Made by a program: the position numbers and the translations under genes
Source: Bradysia coprophila
Lineage: Eukaryota; Arthropoda; Insecta; Diptera; Sciaridae
DNA: 64,000 nt
Direction of reading: 5' to 3'
NCBI RefSeq assembly: GCF_014529535.1
Contig: NW_023503307.1
Span: 2,535,739 to 2,599,738, forward strand
Shown: positions 47,466-61,384 of the stretch, piece after piece
How positions within the stretch are numbered: position 1 is the first letter of the stretch
Layout of the letters: each line of letters begins with the position of its first letter
Notes under the pieces: generated by a model
The model's database searches: none
Seen by the model: only the letters and a program-made list of their open reading frames with translations
Told to the model about the DNA's origin: nothing

Positions 47466-47655
47466 AAAAGATGAAACTTATAGTTTTCGTGTGAATTTTG
47501 TTGATCCGAGGCGAAGCCGAGGTCAATAAACATCCGAAAACTAGACTTTTCATTTTTATCCCGAGTTATGTAATGGATTTTACATGCTGAGAGCATCGAA
47601 AGTAGTTCTTGAAAAATGAAAAGTATGGTTTTCGATGCATGAAGCATGTAACTAT
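47466..47655. repeat. dispersed repeat, family B copy
   Basis: Same block order as 47219-47355, with the intact core ccgaggcgaagccgaggtc. The minus-strand frame over it encodes the same short peptide as the 4890-5011 copy. Confidence 0.65.
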
Positions 47656-50600
47656 TATAACGTTTAACGTTTTGAAAATTTTGCATTATATTCCTACATA
47701 ATTTGTAAATTATTGTCTGAAGGATAACATGCACAACTCAACGAAAAACCTTGTAAGGATTATTTGATTTCATGGTTATAAGAAGAAAGGCTTTTATGTT
47801 GCGGTAGTACTCATCAAACACATCCTGATTGTTGTTGTCTTTTTTTATAGAAAGAAGTCAGTTACCTTATTTTCTGTTCAAATAATTTTCTGGTCAAACT
47901 TCCTACAGTCATTTACATATTTGAAAAACAAAAAAAAACAGAACTGGTGACTTTACTGTCGTAATTTAGTTGGCATAGTCAGAGAGACAGAGAACCACTA
48001 TTAAACATCATTATGAAAATTATGTTAAAACTAAATTGATCCTTCTTTTGTTTGCGTTCACATCAAACAGTAAACATAAAAACCACTTCCCAGCTTCAAA
48101 AATCAAGAACCATAGACAGGAAAAATATTTAATTTTTATTTGGTTTTTCGTTGTTTTTTTCTGCGTTTTTGTTTGCGTACGAAGCATATACATATATACC
48201 TGTTTACTCGATTGATATTTTCGTTGTAAAAAAATTTTAAATTGTTGGAAAAAAGTCCTTGTTTCCGCTGTTAAAAAATGTACTCAACGGGGAAGGGTAG
48301 CAATATTTCCATTAAAACACCAATACTTCATATGATTCGCTTCGACAAACACCCTACTCTACCATTTCATGAGTAATAGCTACACAAGTATGATTACTCG
48401 CGTACTGAAAAATAGACAGGGAAAGGGTGAAATTCAACATTGTCTGAAAATATTATCGAATTCGTTGTGTTGTCCATAAGATGTGTCTGGCAATAGGAAA
48501 CAATTTAAAATGTACCGCAGAACCACAATCCATTTCAATTGTTTCTTAAATGAGGAAACTAAATTGCCAATGGACGGTTGATAATTATCGATTTATGGCT
48601 GTTTGATGTACTACAGCTATTTCTGAAGGCTCTCTGTTGTTGTTGTTCAGTCATGTTAAGTTAAATCCGTCAACCCCTATGCGCAATGGAAAATTTCATA
48701 CAAATATTTCCAGCAGCGACCGAGTATAATATAAAACTTTTTTTTTCTCTCTCGATATATTTTCAGTGGCACGCATCTAATTCCAGGAATATTTTATTTA
48801 ACTCCTGTAGTGACGAATTAAATGACTTATTTTGTATATATACGCTTTATAATTTATTCAAAATAAATCTGGACAGTAGTGGTCTAGAAACGTACCACTA
48901 TCATCATTTTTGCTTCGACAAAAAGGGTACATTGAATTGTTAATCGGGGGTTGACAAAATCACTTTTAGCCCGCATGACGTATAATATTTTATGAAAGTG
49001 AAATGTATCAAAACAAAATGATTTTTAAAGGAGAGAAGAAAAAAAAAAATGCTTCCATCAACATCAACGATCTTTTGTACCGATTTGTTCATTTTTATTT
49101 TTAGTTGCATTGTGTTGTAACTGTGTGACATCAGAAAAAAAATCGTCCGTGTTGAGAAGGGTCTGATTGTACAGTTGGAAAAAAATTTGAAAAAGTCGAT
49201 TTTGAGTCCAAATTGTATTATTCTAAGAATGTAATTAGCAGTTTTCATGTTCATTTTGTATGCAATTGTAAGTATTGTTCAAATTCGACATCATTTTTGT
49301 TTATCAGACAACAATGACAACTATTAATTAAGATTTAATTTTGATGACAGCAGCTATATTCTTGTATATACACGCTAAATGCGTTATCCAACAAATGAAA
49401 TAAAAGAAACATATCAACCACTAAAAGTACAAGATTTTATAGTGACAAAAGGTTGCTTGTCCTTTGTAAAACGTTAAAGCACGTCCCCCATCCGGATAAC
49501 ATTTTTTAATTCAATTTTTTGTTGTTCAACATTATTTTGTGATATGTCAATACTTCAACCCTTTAAATGAAAAATTAATATTTATGTTTTACACTGATAA
49601 TCTAAGCCTGTGACGACGTTGATCAGGAATCTGTCTTGTCATTAAGTGTTGAATGGAAGCAAAATGAAATTTCTTTTTTTACACTTTGCTAAATATTTAC
49701 ATAATTTAACGATTTAGCATCAGATTCAGGAAATAATAATAGTAATTCGCACTTTTCGTTATCGAAGTCATCAATTTTTAGGCTGGTACGTTCCGAGAAA
49801 TGGAATAGAGTATCACAATATTATCGAAACAGTAAGCTTGGAATGGTTGGAGTTAGAATATTAGTACATTATGTCCTTCCTTCCAAAATTTATATTTTGA
49901 CGAGTAATGAGGCCCGACCCGAATAGTCTGACAAATCATGACTATCACATAGTATTGCAATCACTTCGAGCTCTAGTCACTTGTCGGACTACTGGAACAT
50001 GTCTCGTTTAATAGTTATTTACGTATCTGTCTTGGTCGATTGATTTTAGACAATTTCGGGGTACTTACAGCTTTCCATGCAAAGGGAACGAGTTTGCAAG
50101 ATAAATTCCGAAATTAATCAATTCCGGCCCAAGCGTAAACAACAATTGGTAAACCAATAGCTTTTCGCGCATTGTGTAATCTTATATCAACTGGGTACAA
50201 AACGTCCTAAACGATTTATCATTTATCCAAAGAATTGTCGTGCGAGTTTCCATGTTGACAAATTAAAATTTCTCATTTCAAATATTGCTCATTCGGCTCA
50301 CGGTTCACGCATTTTATTCCATAACTGTTCTACCTTTTTTTTATAAAAAATCAATTCCATGCGGAACAATATGTGCACCCCGAAAATTATTTATTTAAAT
50401 ATGCAAATGATATGCACATATTCAATGAAGGTGAAGTACACATATTATCATGTTACAAGTGACTGATTTTCATACGTTAGTTAGCGTAACTTATTGGCAT
50501 GAATATATATAAAAAAAAGTTTTTGCTGTCTACCTGGGCGCAGATATTTTTGATTAATTAAAATCAACTTGCAGTTTACTCGTATAATATCGTCAATCCT

Positions 50601-51509
50601 TTAATCTTTTAGGTTTGGGACATTTTATATTGTACACGAAAATATCATGCACGTTTTTCTCCACCGATTCGTGCCGTGAATATGTTTACGCATTATCCAA
50701 ATTATGTTGATGGGCTTCTATTTGGTTTTATGGTCAGTTCGTACTTTGTAATTTCTAAGTGAAAAGAAAAGGTCACTGAATGGTAGCTTAAGTTGGTTTA
50801 TTATGCTGTAAATTTTGTGTTTTCTCTTTTTTTAAACATTGGGTACGCTTTGTATGGAATATGGTGAGAAACTTCATTTCATCCGACAATAGAAAGTTGG
50901 ATAAGCGTTAATAAGGACATTTATGAATATATATGAGGTGTTAGAAAATTTAAGAAAGTAATTCTCTAACTGGTTTAAATTTCTGTTGTGGTTGAATTTT
51001 TCTGAGTAAACAATGGGTAGGTTTTCTCTCCTGACATCATTAATATTCTCACCAAAAAATGTTCGTTTGAATTACTGTCCTCAGGTAAAAAGTTTATTTT
51101 GAGGTTTAGAGTAACAGTTCATCTATGAGTCTATCATGATACCAAAATGCTGAGCTCAGCTATACAATTGTGGTTTCGTTTAATTGCTTCTATTTGCGTT
51201 GTCTTATAGTTTCATTTTTTATGTGTGGCCGAGTTTTATTACTCTCGGTCAAGAAGCATGTTCCAATTGGTTCTGCATTCGGTGAACGTAGAGCCCAAGG
51301 AAATTGAATTTCAGTTCATACAACACTCTCTTTAGCAATTAAACTGTCTGAAAATAAAATCGACTTACGGGGCTAAACAAGTTTGAGATACTTGTGCCTC
51401 TTATTAAGACTTATTAAACAAAGTAGCAGACCTTCCCACCAGTTTGTTTGCTAGAGAGAGTATTGATTTAACTTTCAGAACCTTTCAATCATATCAACGT
51501 TTTTACAAT
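47656..51509. other. gene-free stretch
   Basis: AT-rich sequence with no supported gene. A possible weak family C remnant (agtacaagatttta) lies near 49425. The short frames show no family content. Confidence 0.4.
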
Positions 51510-51885
51510 CGGATGTCGGATCTACTACTTCATTATTGATCTAAGTATTTTCAAGAGATTGATTTCCAGCTCGGCAGAGTAAAATAAACCAGGCAGGAGC
51601 GGTTCATTTTCGAAACGTCAAATAAGGGACCTAATACACTGGATGAAAATGAACTCAAATGAACACTGACATAAATTGGAAAATTTTGTTCGCAAAAAAT
51701 ATAGGGCTACTAGATTAATCAGGTCCCAAGTCAAATCAGCGCTCCTGCCTGGTTAACTTTACTCTGTCGTGTTTCCAGTCGTTTACTTCATTTTTTAGAA
51801 AATGATTTTTATTACATAAGATCACATTGGTCAGAACTTCTCTTTTATTTCTCACGTCCTTATCGATAACAGATGATTGGAAACG
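51510..51885 (+). repeat. dispersed repeat, family C copy, interrupted
   Basis: Left part 51510-51569 (ggatctactacttcattatt, tattttcaagagattg) and right part 51772-51885 (tttacttcattttttagaaa, ttatcgataacagatg) are split by a 202-bp insertion. Removing the insertion and one target copy restores the family order. Confidence 0.65.
51570..51771. mobile_element. 202-bp MITE nested in family C repeat
   Basis: The inverted ends are about 31 bp: cggcagagtaaaataaacca and ggcaggagc, returning as gctcctgcc and tggttaactttactctgtcg. It is flanked by tttccag on both sides (51563-51569 and 51772-51778). It has no coding capacity. Confidence 0.8.
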
Positions 51886-54800
51886 TAAAGCAGTTGGACT
51901 GCGAGTTTTAAAAACGAGTACTTCTTTCTAGATTCTAACTACCAATTTTATTCACGACAATATGCATGTATCATTAGGTCTATAATCACACATATGATTG
52001 TTGTTAAGAACATTGCATTTTCGTATCATATTCGATAACATTGGCAAAACCTAATTCTTTGTCGTATTCTCAGCAATGTTACAAGACATTTTTTTGCCAT
52101 TAAAATTTGTGACATATGGACCTTAAAACTGCTTTTTTATCCTGTTGAATTTATAATTTTTTTCGAAACCACCTCAAGAATTACGTGAACCATGAAATAG
52201 ACGTACAAGTAAGCATATGTTTGAAAATTAAACTGGATGTGTTACGGTATGTAAGTTCACGAAAAAATAAGTTTCATCGAATTTCTACATATAATTGTTT
52301 CTATACTTAAAGTTCATATCACTAACAAATTGTCAAAATATTGAATGTGGAACAACGAGCAACACAAAATGTATCCACCAAAATTTTCAATTTTCGTAAC
52401 ATTTGCCCATAAAAATTTGTTCGACAACATGAAAGAGGACGGCGCTACAATGTATTGAACACTTAAATCTTTCAATGCCATAAGTTTTTCATATTAAAAT
52501 TTTTGAGTAATTCGGTTGAACATAATGAAATTGTGGATGATTTTAAGTTGTGACGAAGAAGGACCAATTTATATTCGTTATGATGTAACGGCACCCTTGA
52601 GAACTGTTTTTATCTTCTTCTTCTTCTCTTTGCTTTCCACTATAACATTTTGCATTCAACACGTGTAGATAGTATTTCATCCCTTCAATATAACGCTTCC
52701 ATGGATTTGAGAGACACGAGATGAATGTTTCGAATTTTGTATTGTATTGGCCTATTATACCAGAACTTTGCGTTGAGAAACTAATTAATAAAACACAAAT
52801 GACAGCAAACAGCAAATTGTGCCTCTTGCGTATAGGATATGTTGTCAACCTCGAACCTCGAATCGGCTTCACCCGTGGTTGGCAGTTTTTGTGTCTTTTT
52901 GCGCAATTTTTCCATTAGGTAACATGTTAAGAAAATATAAGTAACATCTGACCTCCGTACACTGTCAAAAACGGCCTCATAAATTTTCCATAAAATAGCA
53001 AGTCGGCGACTTTGATTTGGTTCAGCTGTTGTTCAGCTAATTCATTAATATAAACAAGGCGAGTTCTCACACATGTTTATGCGGGTGGAAAAGTTACACT
53101 CACGCGCATGATACTAGTAAAACCATTTAAAGACATAAAAAACAACTTTTGTTTGTATAAGTGGATCAGCTGAAAAACAGGTGAAACGAACCATCACTTA
53201 TTTCAAAGTCTGTGGCTGTAAGTTTTCTTGTGTTCATTTTATTTTCAAACTTACAGCAACCCTCTGCGAATACTTAGAAACCAAAATTATCAACTCCTGT
53301 GCCAGACAGATAAAATATTCAATATCGTGTCGGCAACAAGTTATTATCGACAATATTGTTCACATAACGTAACATACGCACCATATTTTTAACAGTAAAT
53401 ATTTTTTTTCCTTCTACTCAGTCTTAAAATACAAGACATAACATACGTTTCTATTTTTAAGTTCATCAGGGCGGAAATTCTGCCAACCGAATGAACTTCA
53501 TCATAAATATTACGATGAAGATATGTTTGCATAACAGATGGGCTTTTATTGAAATATAAGGCAAAGACATTATTGAATACAGTTTCGTTTTTAAAAAGAC
53601 AATTTTACGAAATTTCTTTTTTTTTAAGTGCATCGAATGCATTTTAGGAAGGATCCTAGGATTATGAATAGTTGAAATTCTCTGAAAATTTTTGTTCTAT
53701 TAATTAAATCCAGTTGATCTGAATGTCGTCTACTTCAATTTTCAAAAGAAAGAAGAAAGGAGAAGACGACGAAAGGAAAAAAAAATCATTTCAACATTTT
53801 TCCAGTTAATTGTTTTCATATGTAGATCGACGAGTTAGTTTATTAAGAAACTTGAATCTATAATAAATTACAAATATATATTTTCTTTGGTTGTTAATAA
53901 CCGAGGTTCATACTTAACATTCTCGAAAATTCTTTCTTATGAAAATGACTCCGCTCTCCATTCATACCATTCATAAAAATTTTAATTTTATTTCAAAATA
54001 ATAATCGTTTTAAACTCACCGACACCTCCACTGATATAAATAAAATATGTTTAAAAAAAAGAAGATCTTATGACTTTATTTATCCTTTTCATAAGCTTCT
54101 TAATGCCGCGCTGATGTCAAAACATTTCACTATAACTTAACGAAAAATAATACGAAATGAAATGCAGTGGACAATCAAAATGAAATGAATATTTTCGGTA
54201 GAGATTCACTTTTTCGATGACATTTAATAGTTACCTGCCACTAAAAGCAATAAAAGATTTTATGACTTTACTCAGACACACAATGATAGCACTTTCTATT
54301 GATGCGATGAGAAGTTTTTAATTTGAAAGTAAATAAATTATTGACTTTATGAGGGACAACAGTAGCAACTCAATGTACAGTGTGAAGGGTGATGGTGTTA
54401 GTTGTAAAACAATTGGAGTAAACTATCAACTAAAAAAGAATTTGAAAAAAATGCACATTTTTGGATTTGTGGTATTTTATGGTAAAAACGTTTTTTTCAG
54501 ATAGGTTCGTCTTATAATTCGTCGATTCTGCAATTAAGAATTTTGCCTTCTATTAGTGTCTCACCTAAAGACTATAGACTATCTACGCGATTCATATTTG
54601 TTTTTACTCCTCTTTATTAAGACAGACTATCATCAACGTTTTTAAGTTAATTCAACTATTCTAAGCATTCTAAGGTACGGAGTCTTAGATGATATTGGTT
54701 AGCGACTGTACAGTAGCCTTTCTGGATTCACAAAGTGAATCGACACAAGTCGCACTAGAGACAAATCATCATCATTCAGAGCAACATGTTGAGAAAAACG

Positions 54801-56154
54801 TCCCGCACTGTATATGCTTTTCTAACGGTTCACACATTAAGTACACAACAAAAGTTGACCTAGAAAATACCTTGCTAATAACGGTTAGCATCAAGATGTT
54901 TTCAATATCAACCAAATTGTACTCCCATAATAATTGGGATAGGTTTTACCCGGCTTTGTTTGTTCGGTATGCGAACAATGCAGTTTTTTTTTTGGCGAAA
55001 CCGTTTATCACACAGCAGTTTTGAATTCGAGAACAGAGCTGGCAGTGAGAGATCCCTAATCGAAATAATCATAATCAATATTTCTTTTCATGCATTTCAC
55101 CGTTCCTGACAGATTAATCCATTCAAATTCCGATTGAGCAAACGAATAATAAGTATGAGGAAAAGAAATCAAAAAAAATATTGATAATTCCTACCTGCCA
55201 ATTGAATTGAGGAAAATAGTGCATGTCCTTAAATTTTATTATTCTCTTTTGTTAGCAATTTTTTGTAGTTTTAAATTAAAAGTTAAAAACGTATCCCTTG
55301 TGGCATATAAATTCTTAGTTCGAAATGTGGTTCGGGAAAAAATGCAAATTTCTGTTTACGCTTGGCTTAATTTCATGATAATATATATATACATTTCGGA
55401 AGGTTACGTATATATGTAGGTAGGTATAGAGAGCGTAATTATAAACTGTATACAACATTCTACCGGGTACACTACATATCAGAATTTATTTATTTTTTAC
55501 CTACACACATATAGTATGTGATACATAAATGAACCTTATGGTTGTGTAATAATTAAATGCGCATATAATTTAAAATTAGCCCCTTTTTTATTACCGACAT
55601 TAACCATTCCACTGAACGAAATATATATACGTTTTTTTACAAAACAAAATATTTATCAACCTAGTTTTCAGGAAGGGACTTAAAATATTTCGAATAGGAC
55701 ACTGTTGGCTGAATATTTAATTGAATAAATACAAAAATGGGTTAATTCACGTGATGTAATGTTGTATAATTTAAGCATTTATAACACATTCAATGGAGAA
55801 ATATATTTTGTGCCTTATCATTATAGAAGTTACGGTTCTTAATTTTAATATTTCATTTTCTGCATTTTTAATTTTAAGGATGAAGAACAGGTTATAAATG
55901 ACAGAATTATAATTTATGCAAACCGACTCGGTGCCATTCATATCAGTATTAGGTGGCAGTTTTTATTTTCTTCTCGTTCATCTCTTTAGTCCGGCACACT
56001 GTGTCGGAAAAAGTCGGATCACTCGTACTACGGTTTTCGATTTTTTTTAATGTTATTTGATCGAGCATGAAAAACTGTGGAACAATTTCATTTTCTGAAA
56101 AATGGAAAATCAGTTTTCCGGCCGAATCCCAAATATCTCCTGAACGGAACAGAG
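51886..56154. other. gene-free stretch
   Basis: No supported gene. A 109-codon minus-strand frame (52543-52872) with a hydrophobic stretch lacks an ATG, and a 111-codon frame (54689-55024) matches nothing I know. Confidence 0.35.
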
Positions 56155-56779
56155 CTTTTGAAAAACAGCCTACCGAAATCGGACACATTTTCTAGTGGAA
56201 TTTTTATATCTGCCTAGAAAGGACTTCGACTTAGAAAGATAATTTTATGTGATTTTGAGCCAAATAGGGTCTTATGGTTTGGATGCATTTGCGATGAAAT
56301 AAAAGAAGAAATGTTTAAGTGCCTATATTTCATCGCATATGCAACCAAACCCCATAAGACCCTATTTGGCCCACAAGCACATACAATTACCTTTCAAATG
56401 ATACACCACACTAGCATGTACCTTTTATGTACCTCGAGAAATTTCTGTAAGAACAGTGTAAGTCTTCGGTTGAAAACTTCAACTGCACATATTTCAGTGT
56501 GGATGAATTTTAAACCCAATAAGTCTTCTTCGGCTCAACAGTACATGTGATTACCTTTCTAATGACACCCCACTCGACCCTGAACGGTTCGTGTAACTAG
56601 AGGAATCTTTGTGAGAAAAGTGCAAGTTTTCGGTCTTTGATCACCGATCACCAGCCACACAAGCTTCGAAGAATTTTTTTGAAAGTGGTTTTGCTTTCTT
56701 GGGTGTAAGTCCTTTCTAGGCACATATAAAAAAGTCCACTGTAAAATGCGTCCGATTTCGGTAGGCTATTTTTCAAAAG
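56155..56779. mobile_element. fold-back element with inner hairpin
   Basis: The outer arms 56155-56222 and 56711-56779 are inverted copies (cagcctaccgaaatcggac/gtccgatttcggtaggct, gcctagaaagg/cctttctaggc). An inner hairpin lies at 56258-56372 (caaatagggtcttatggttt / complement). Length is about 625 bp, with no known protein. Confidence 0.7.
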
Positions 56780-59700
56780 AATCATTCACAATATTTTTCG
56801 AAATTCGAAATTTTCCGAAAATACCAACATTTTGTGGAAGCACTTTTCTTTGAATTTTCATTCAAAGAGCTCGTACAGTAATCCTTCGTTAGGTTAACCG
56901 GTGAACTTTGACAAGTCATTATTTTATATGTCCAACACGCGTTGCTATGTGCATCTACAGTTACTTTTTTCATTCAAATCGTTTGTTCATTTTCCAGAAA
57001 AATTTCCAGTTCAATCAGATGACATAAAGAAAAAAAAAATGCGAAAAATCTAAAGCAAGCTCATTGACCCAACGTGCCGGACTACTTACATCTCGTTTAA
57101 TTTTAAAATATCGAAAATCGTTTGAGAAACCAAAAAATAATTTTTTTGTAATGAAACATGGGAATCGATCTAACATTTCCCCACATCACCAATAGCAAAA
57201 AATATAAATTAAAAGCAAAATGCATTTATTACAAGGACATTTAAATGACGATGACATTGGAAAAACGGACTAGAATATCACAAACTTTTGCTCGTGAGAA
57301 AAACTACAGTTGGATGTAACACATTAAACAATTACTGTTATATTCATAGGGAGTTGCACCCTCGTTTTTATATTAATATCAAATCATATTATAATCGAGC
57401 ATATTTATATATAGGATGTGTAATATACGGTTTTGTTATTGGTGCGATATGGTCTTTTAATCACGTATATTAGGTGGACGCGGAATGACATTTTAGTTTC
57501 ACGTTTAATGGGTAGGAACCTTTTATATATATTGCATGCAGGACTTGCATTAAACGATTTCGTTTTAATTATAAATATATTGTTCCAGGTATCCAGTAGG
57601 GACGTGAGCATTTAACACTGTTCGTTAAAAGTATTGTGTCTCGTTCGGTTGACGAGAGTTGTCTTTAATTTTTTATTTTATTTTATGAAATATATTCGGC
57701 GATGTGTGGCATGCGATCAACGTTAAAAAACGTTGACTTACTTTTAATGCATTTTTTTTTCTTTGATGATACGAAATCCTATCTTCAAAATAAGAAAATA
57801 ATCTTCTTCCCTCCATTGCGTTGAATCTCAACTTTCATATCGGTACAGCACATCATATATGCAATTTTTTTTCATGCTTACGTAACAATAAGAAAAACGG
57901 TTTCTATTGTGATCGCAAAAAAAAAGATGAAAAATCTTTAAAATAAATAATATCCTTGAAGATTTGACATCAACTGTAAAAGTACACTTCACGTGCATTA
58001 CATTCTATATATATACCAAATTCAAGAGAATAAAGAAAAATATTGGGAAATCAGATTTCGTCTATATTACGAATTTAGGCCCGAAGATTTAAGTTCATCT
58101 AACAATAAATTTATTCTTTCTGAATATATATCATGGATGTGTGCGCATCGTAGACGAGAAATAGACTTTCAAAAACATGCAGGTATAAAAAGAACGAAAA
58201 AAATATATCCTTCAATGGGACAATATCAAGTTTTCGTTCCCGAAATTTTGATAACAAAAAAAATCCATTACGTACAAGATCAGCATCTTTCGATTCCCAC
58301 GACTTATCTGTGTATAGATGGGCCAGTAATTTCGTTATTCTTTTTTTTCTCTTTCGAGCAGAGCAAATAGACAATATCGGAACGTACAGTACACGTTAAG
58401 GGATATAACAAAAATATTTTTTTTTATTTAAAACATTTTTCTTCATTACACCGATTGAATATGCATGATGATGTTACGTTTTTGTTGTTGTTGTTGTTCT
58501 CGTCGTAAAAGAAGATTTACCTATAAATGGGATGTGTGCCCCTCGTCCAAATCTAAACAAGAAATTATAGAGCCATGTGTGTATTATTCAAACAATGAAA
58601 GTATTTAATGTCTTTTGACTATAACATAAATAACCCCCAATGACCTCTTCAAATTCGGTCAAACATTTTACTTGCGGTGATTTAAGCATCTACGTACGGG
58701 ACGTTTTGATGTAAATTTCTTTTTTGTCAAAATTTATTTATTTTTTTATCTCATTTGCAGGTTCGGTAACGGAACAATTTCCATTCTGGTTTTTTGTTTA
58801 TGCAAAGTAAGTAGTCAAGGGGGTATATTGAAGAGATCATCTTCTCATCCATGTCATTGTTTTGTGTAATATTTTATCTTGAGTGCTAGTTTTGTTGTTG
58901 ATTTTTCAAACTGGTACTAACTGACGCTGTTCTTTGCTAAATTTGTTCGAAAAATTTATGGTAAATCGGGTTAAGTTGATGGAACATTTTTGTTTACATA
59001 ACCGGGTAGTTTAGCCGTTAATTTATGACTGGGATGAGATGACTATGGGATTTATCACTAATTTATGGACGTTTTCGTACCCGAATAATGTACACAAAAG
59101 GAGAAGATATTCGACTAATCATTTAAACCGGCAACGGACATATAAGATGCTCGATGTATGAGGACAGAAATTATAGGTGAGAAATCGTGTTATTTAGTAA
59201 AGGGACGAATGAAAGGAACCAAAACTTATACGAATGTAGTTTAAACGTTTAAAATGTGGAAGTTGATGGACTGCCAGTTCAATCAAGAATACGATAAAAT
59301 TCTCCGAGCAAGTTTTTGAAGAAAGAAAACTTTTCTTTTAGAATTTCTCATAACTTGTAAAGCAAACTTCGTAAGTAAAAAAAAACTAAAAAAAAATTGC
59401 ACAGCGAGTTGAATTCACGAATTCAAGATCAACAATCAAACTGAAATTTAAATCACCCCTTCCTTGCATTTTTCTATTATAGTGTATTTCACCGACGTGT
59501 ACACACAAAAACCTTGCTCGTGGTATTTCACGACTTCAAACAACGCACTTTTCAAAAAACCGAATGATTATTTTAATATACAGAAGACGAAGGAAGAAAA
59601 AAAATCCGTATTATATGACTGACTATTCGCAAATATAAAATTCCAAGTGCATTAAAAAACCTGGCGCAAACAAAAGAAGCCCGGAAGAAAAGAAAAATGA

Positions 59701-61384
59701 AAATTAAGAAAAACTTGTTCCACGCACATAACATCTATATGTACGTATATCTACATGTCTTCGCTGTTGAAATCTTGAAAACAGAGAATAATAACGTCTG
59801 GCTCGACGGGTCCTTTTTTCTATAAGCATATACACATTTTAGTCCTGTCGTATAATGTAAATGCTCTATTGTGTATGTAGACTTGTGCAACGCAACTAAC
59901 TTTATGGATGGATAAATAGATTTTTTTTTTCTGTTCTTCTCTCTCTTCAAATGTCGTTGATATAAAATATTTCGTTTTTGTTTACAAGGAATACATTAAA
60001 GAAGAAATCAATGAACCTTTTACTAAAAAGGTAAAAAGCATTTTTTTCCTGAGATTTTGTTGAATAAATATCACGTTGATATTTCACACAGAGCATTTTT
60101 GTATTAAAACATTTGTTTCATTTATCTTGTTTCCATGAATAGAATTTACTAACAATATTGTTTTTTTGTGACTTGCCTTTCATTTTTAGAAAAACGATTA
60201 AAAACCAGAATTTCATCATTTCGCGATTTACACAATAAAATTTCTTCGTGACAAAACAATTTTTTTTTCGTCTGGTTCTACATAAAATTAAAATGAAAAT
60301 TTCCATTGGATGTACGAAATAAATGTGTATTTGGAAAACGGTACATTAATATTTATCGAACGTTTGCCGCACCTTAACCAAATCGAATTTAATTGAAAAA
60401 GGGGGTAGCTTTTGTTTGTTGTATACGAAATGCATTTTAGGCTTGGAACTCAATATTTATACAATCCGTAAGCAGGAACTAGGTGTATAGAATTTCATAA
60501 ATGAAAAAAAAAATTCACCTTAATCCAAAAGATTTTTTCTTTCTCTCCTCTCTCTGTCGTCATTTTGATGTCAAAGGATTTTTATTTTATAAAATGTTCC
60601 GTTTCACCGTTATTCGTTCCACTCATCGCAATTCAATTGAACAAAAAAGGAAAACATTTTAAATGTTTCTTTTTTTTCATTTTATTATTTACTAATTCCA
60701 AAACCTTTCTATCAAAGGATATTGTGAAAAGGAATTCAATTTCTATTTTATTTCGTCGATAACGGCATATAGTATATGAAAAGAATGCTGAATCAAAATC
60801 AATCACTTCCGTGATATGGTTGACATTGTTGTTTAGGAAATATACAATTTAAACTGTAAAAATTGTCAATTTGCTATTGATAAACGGCCTTATATATTCG
60901 CTCTTCGCATAACAGTTATTTTTTTGAAACTGTAAAATGGTTAAGTGTTGAACGTTTCCGATTTCTCATTATGCTTCGAATTTGAATAGAAAACATCTTC
61001 AACTTCCTCCTCCTCAGAACTCGAAGCGAAAATTGGTTTCACATTGACTATGAGAAAATTGAATTTATATGGACGGGTTTATGACAACGAAAACAAGGTC
61101 CGTTGAATTGAATGTCTTGGGAGTTGATAGCACCTAGAAGGTCTACTGGCATGCAGGCTTCTACAAATTTTCAGCACACCCTAGTAAACAACGAGAGTCT
61201 CAAAAACTCGAAACAAATCTATTGTATTTTGAGTTTTGTAGTCTCCATTACGGACTTTGAGATTTTCATTTCCACCCGGTCATCCTTTTGTGTTTTACGG
61301 TGATTTGTGAAGGTGACACCAACAATAATTAGGACAGACCCTGAGGGACGTTCTTAAATTCGTCCCCAATTGAGTCGTCTTTAG
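56780..61384. other. gene-free stretch
   Basis: Very AT-rich with homopolymer runs. The longest frame is 125 codons at 57993-58370 (+) and has low-complexity, lysine-rich and aromatic content without a recognisable domain. I do not support a gene here. Confidence 0.4.

Noticed and set aside
52543..52872. Possible secreted or membrane protein exon on the minus strand
   Set aside because: A hydrophobic stretch is visible, but the frame lacks an ATG and runs into a stop just upstream. I found no convincing flanking exon. RNA-seq would decide.
54689..55024. 111-codon open frame
   Set aside because: It has an ATG but no recognisable domain, no promoter or poly(A) context that stands out, and lies in repeat-like AT-rich DNA.
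57993..58370. 125-codon open frame
   Set aside because: Low-complexity composition in a very AT-rich stretch, with an overlapping antisense frame of similar size.
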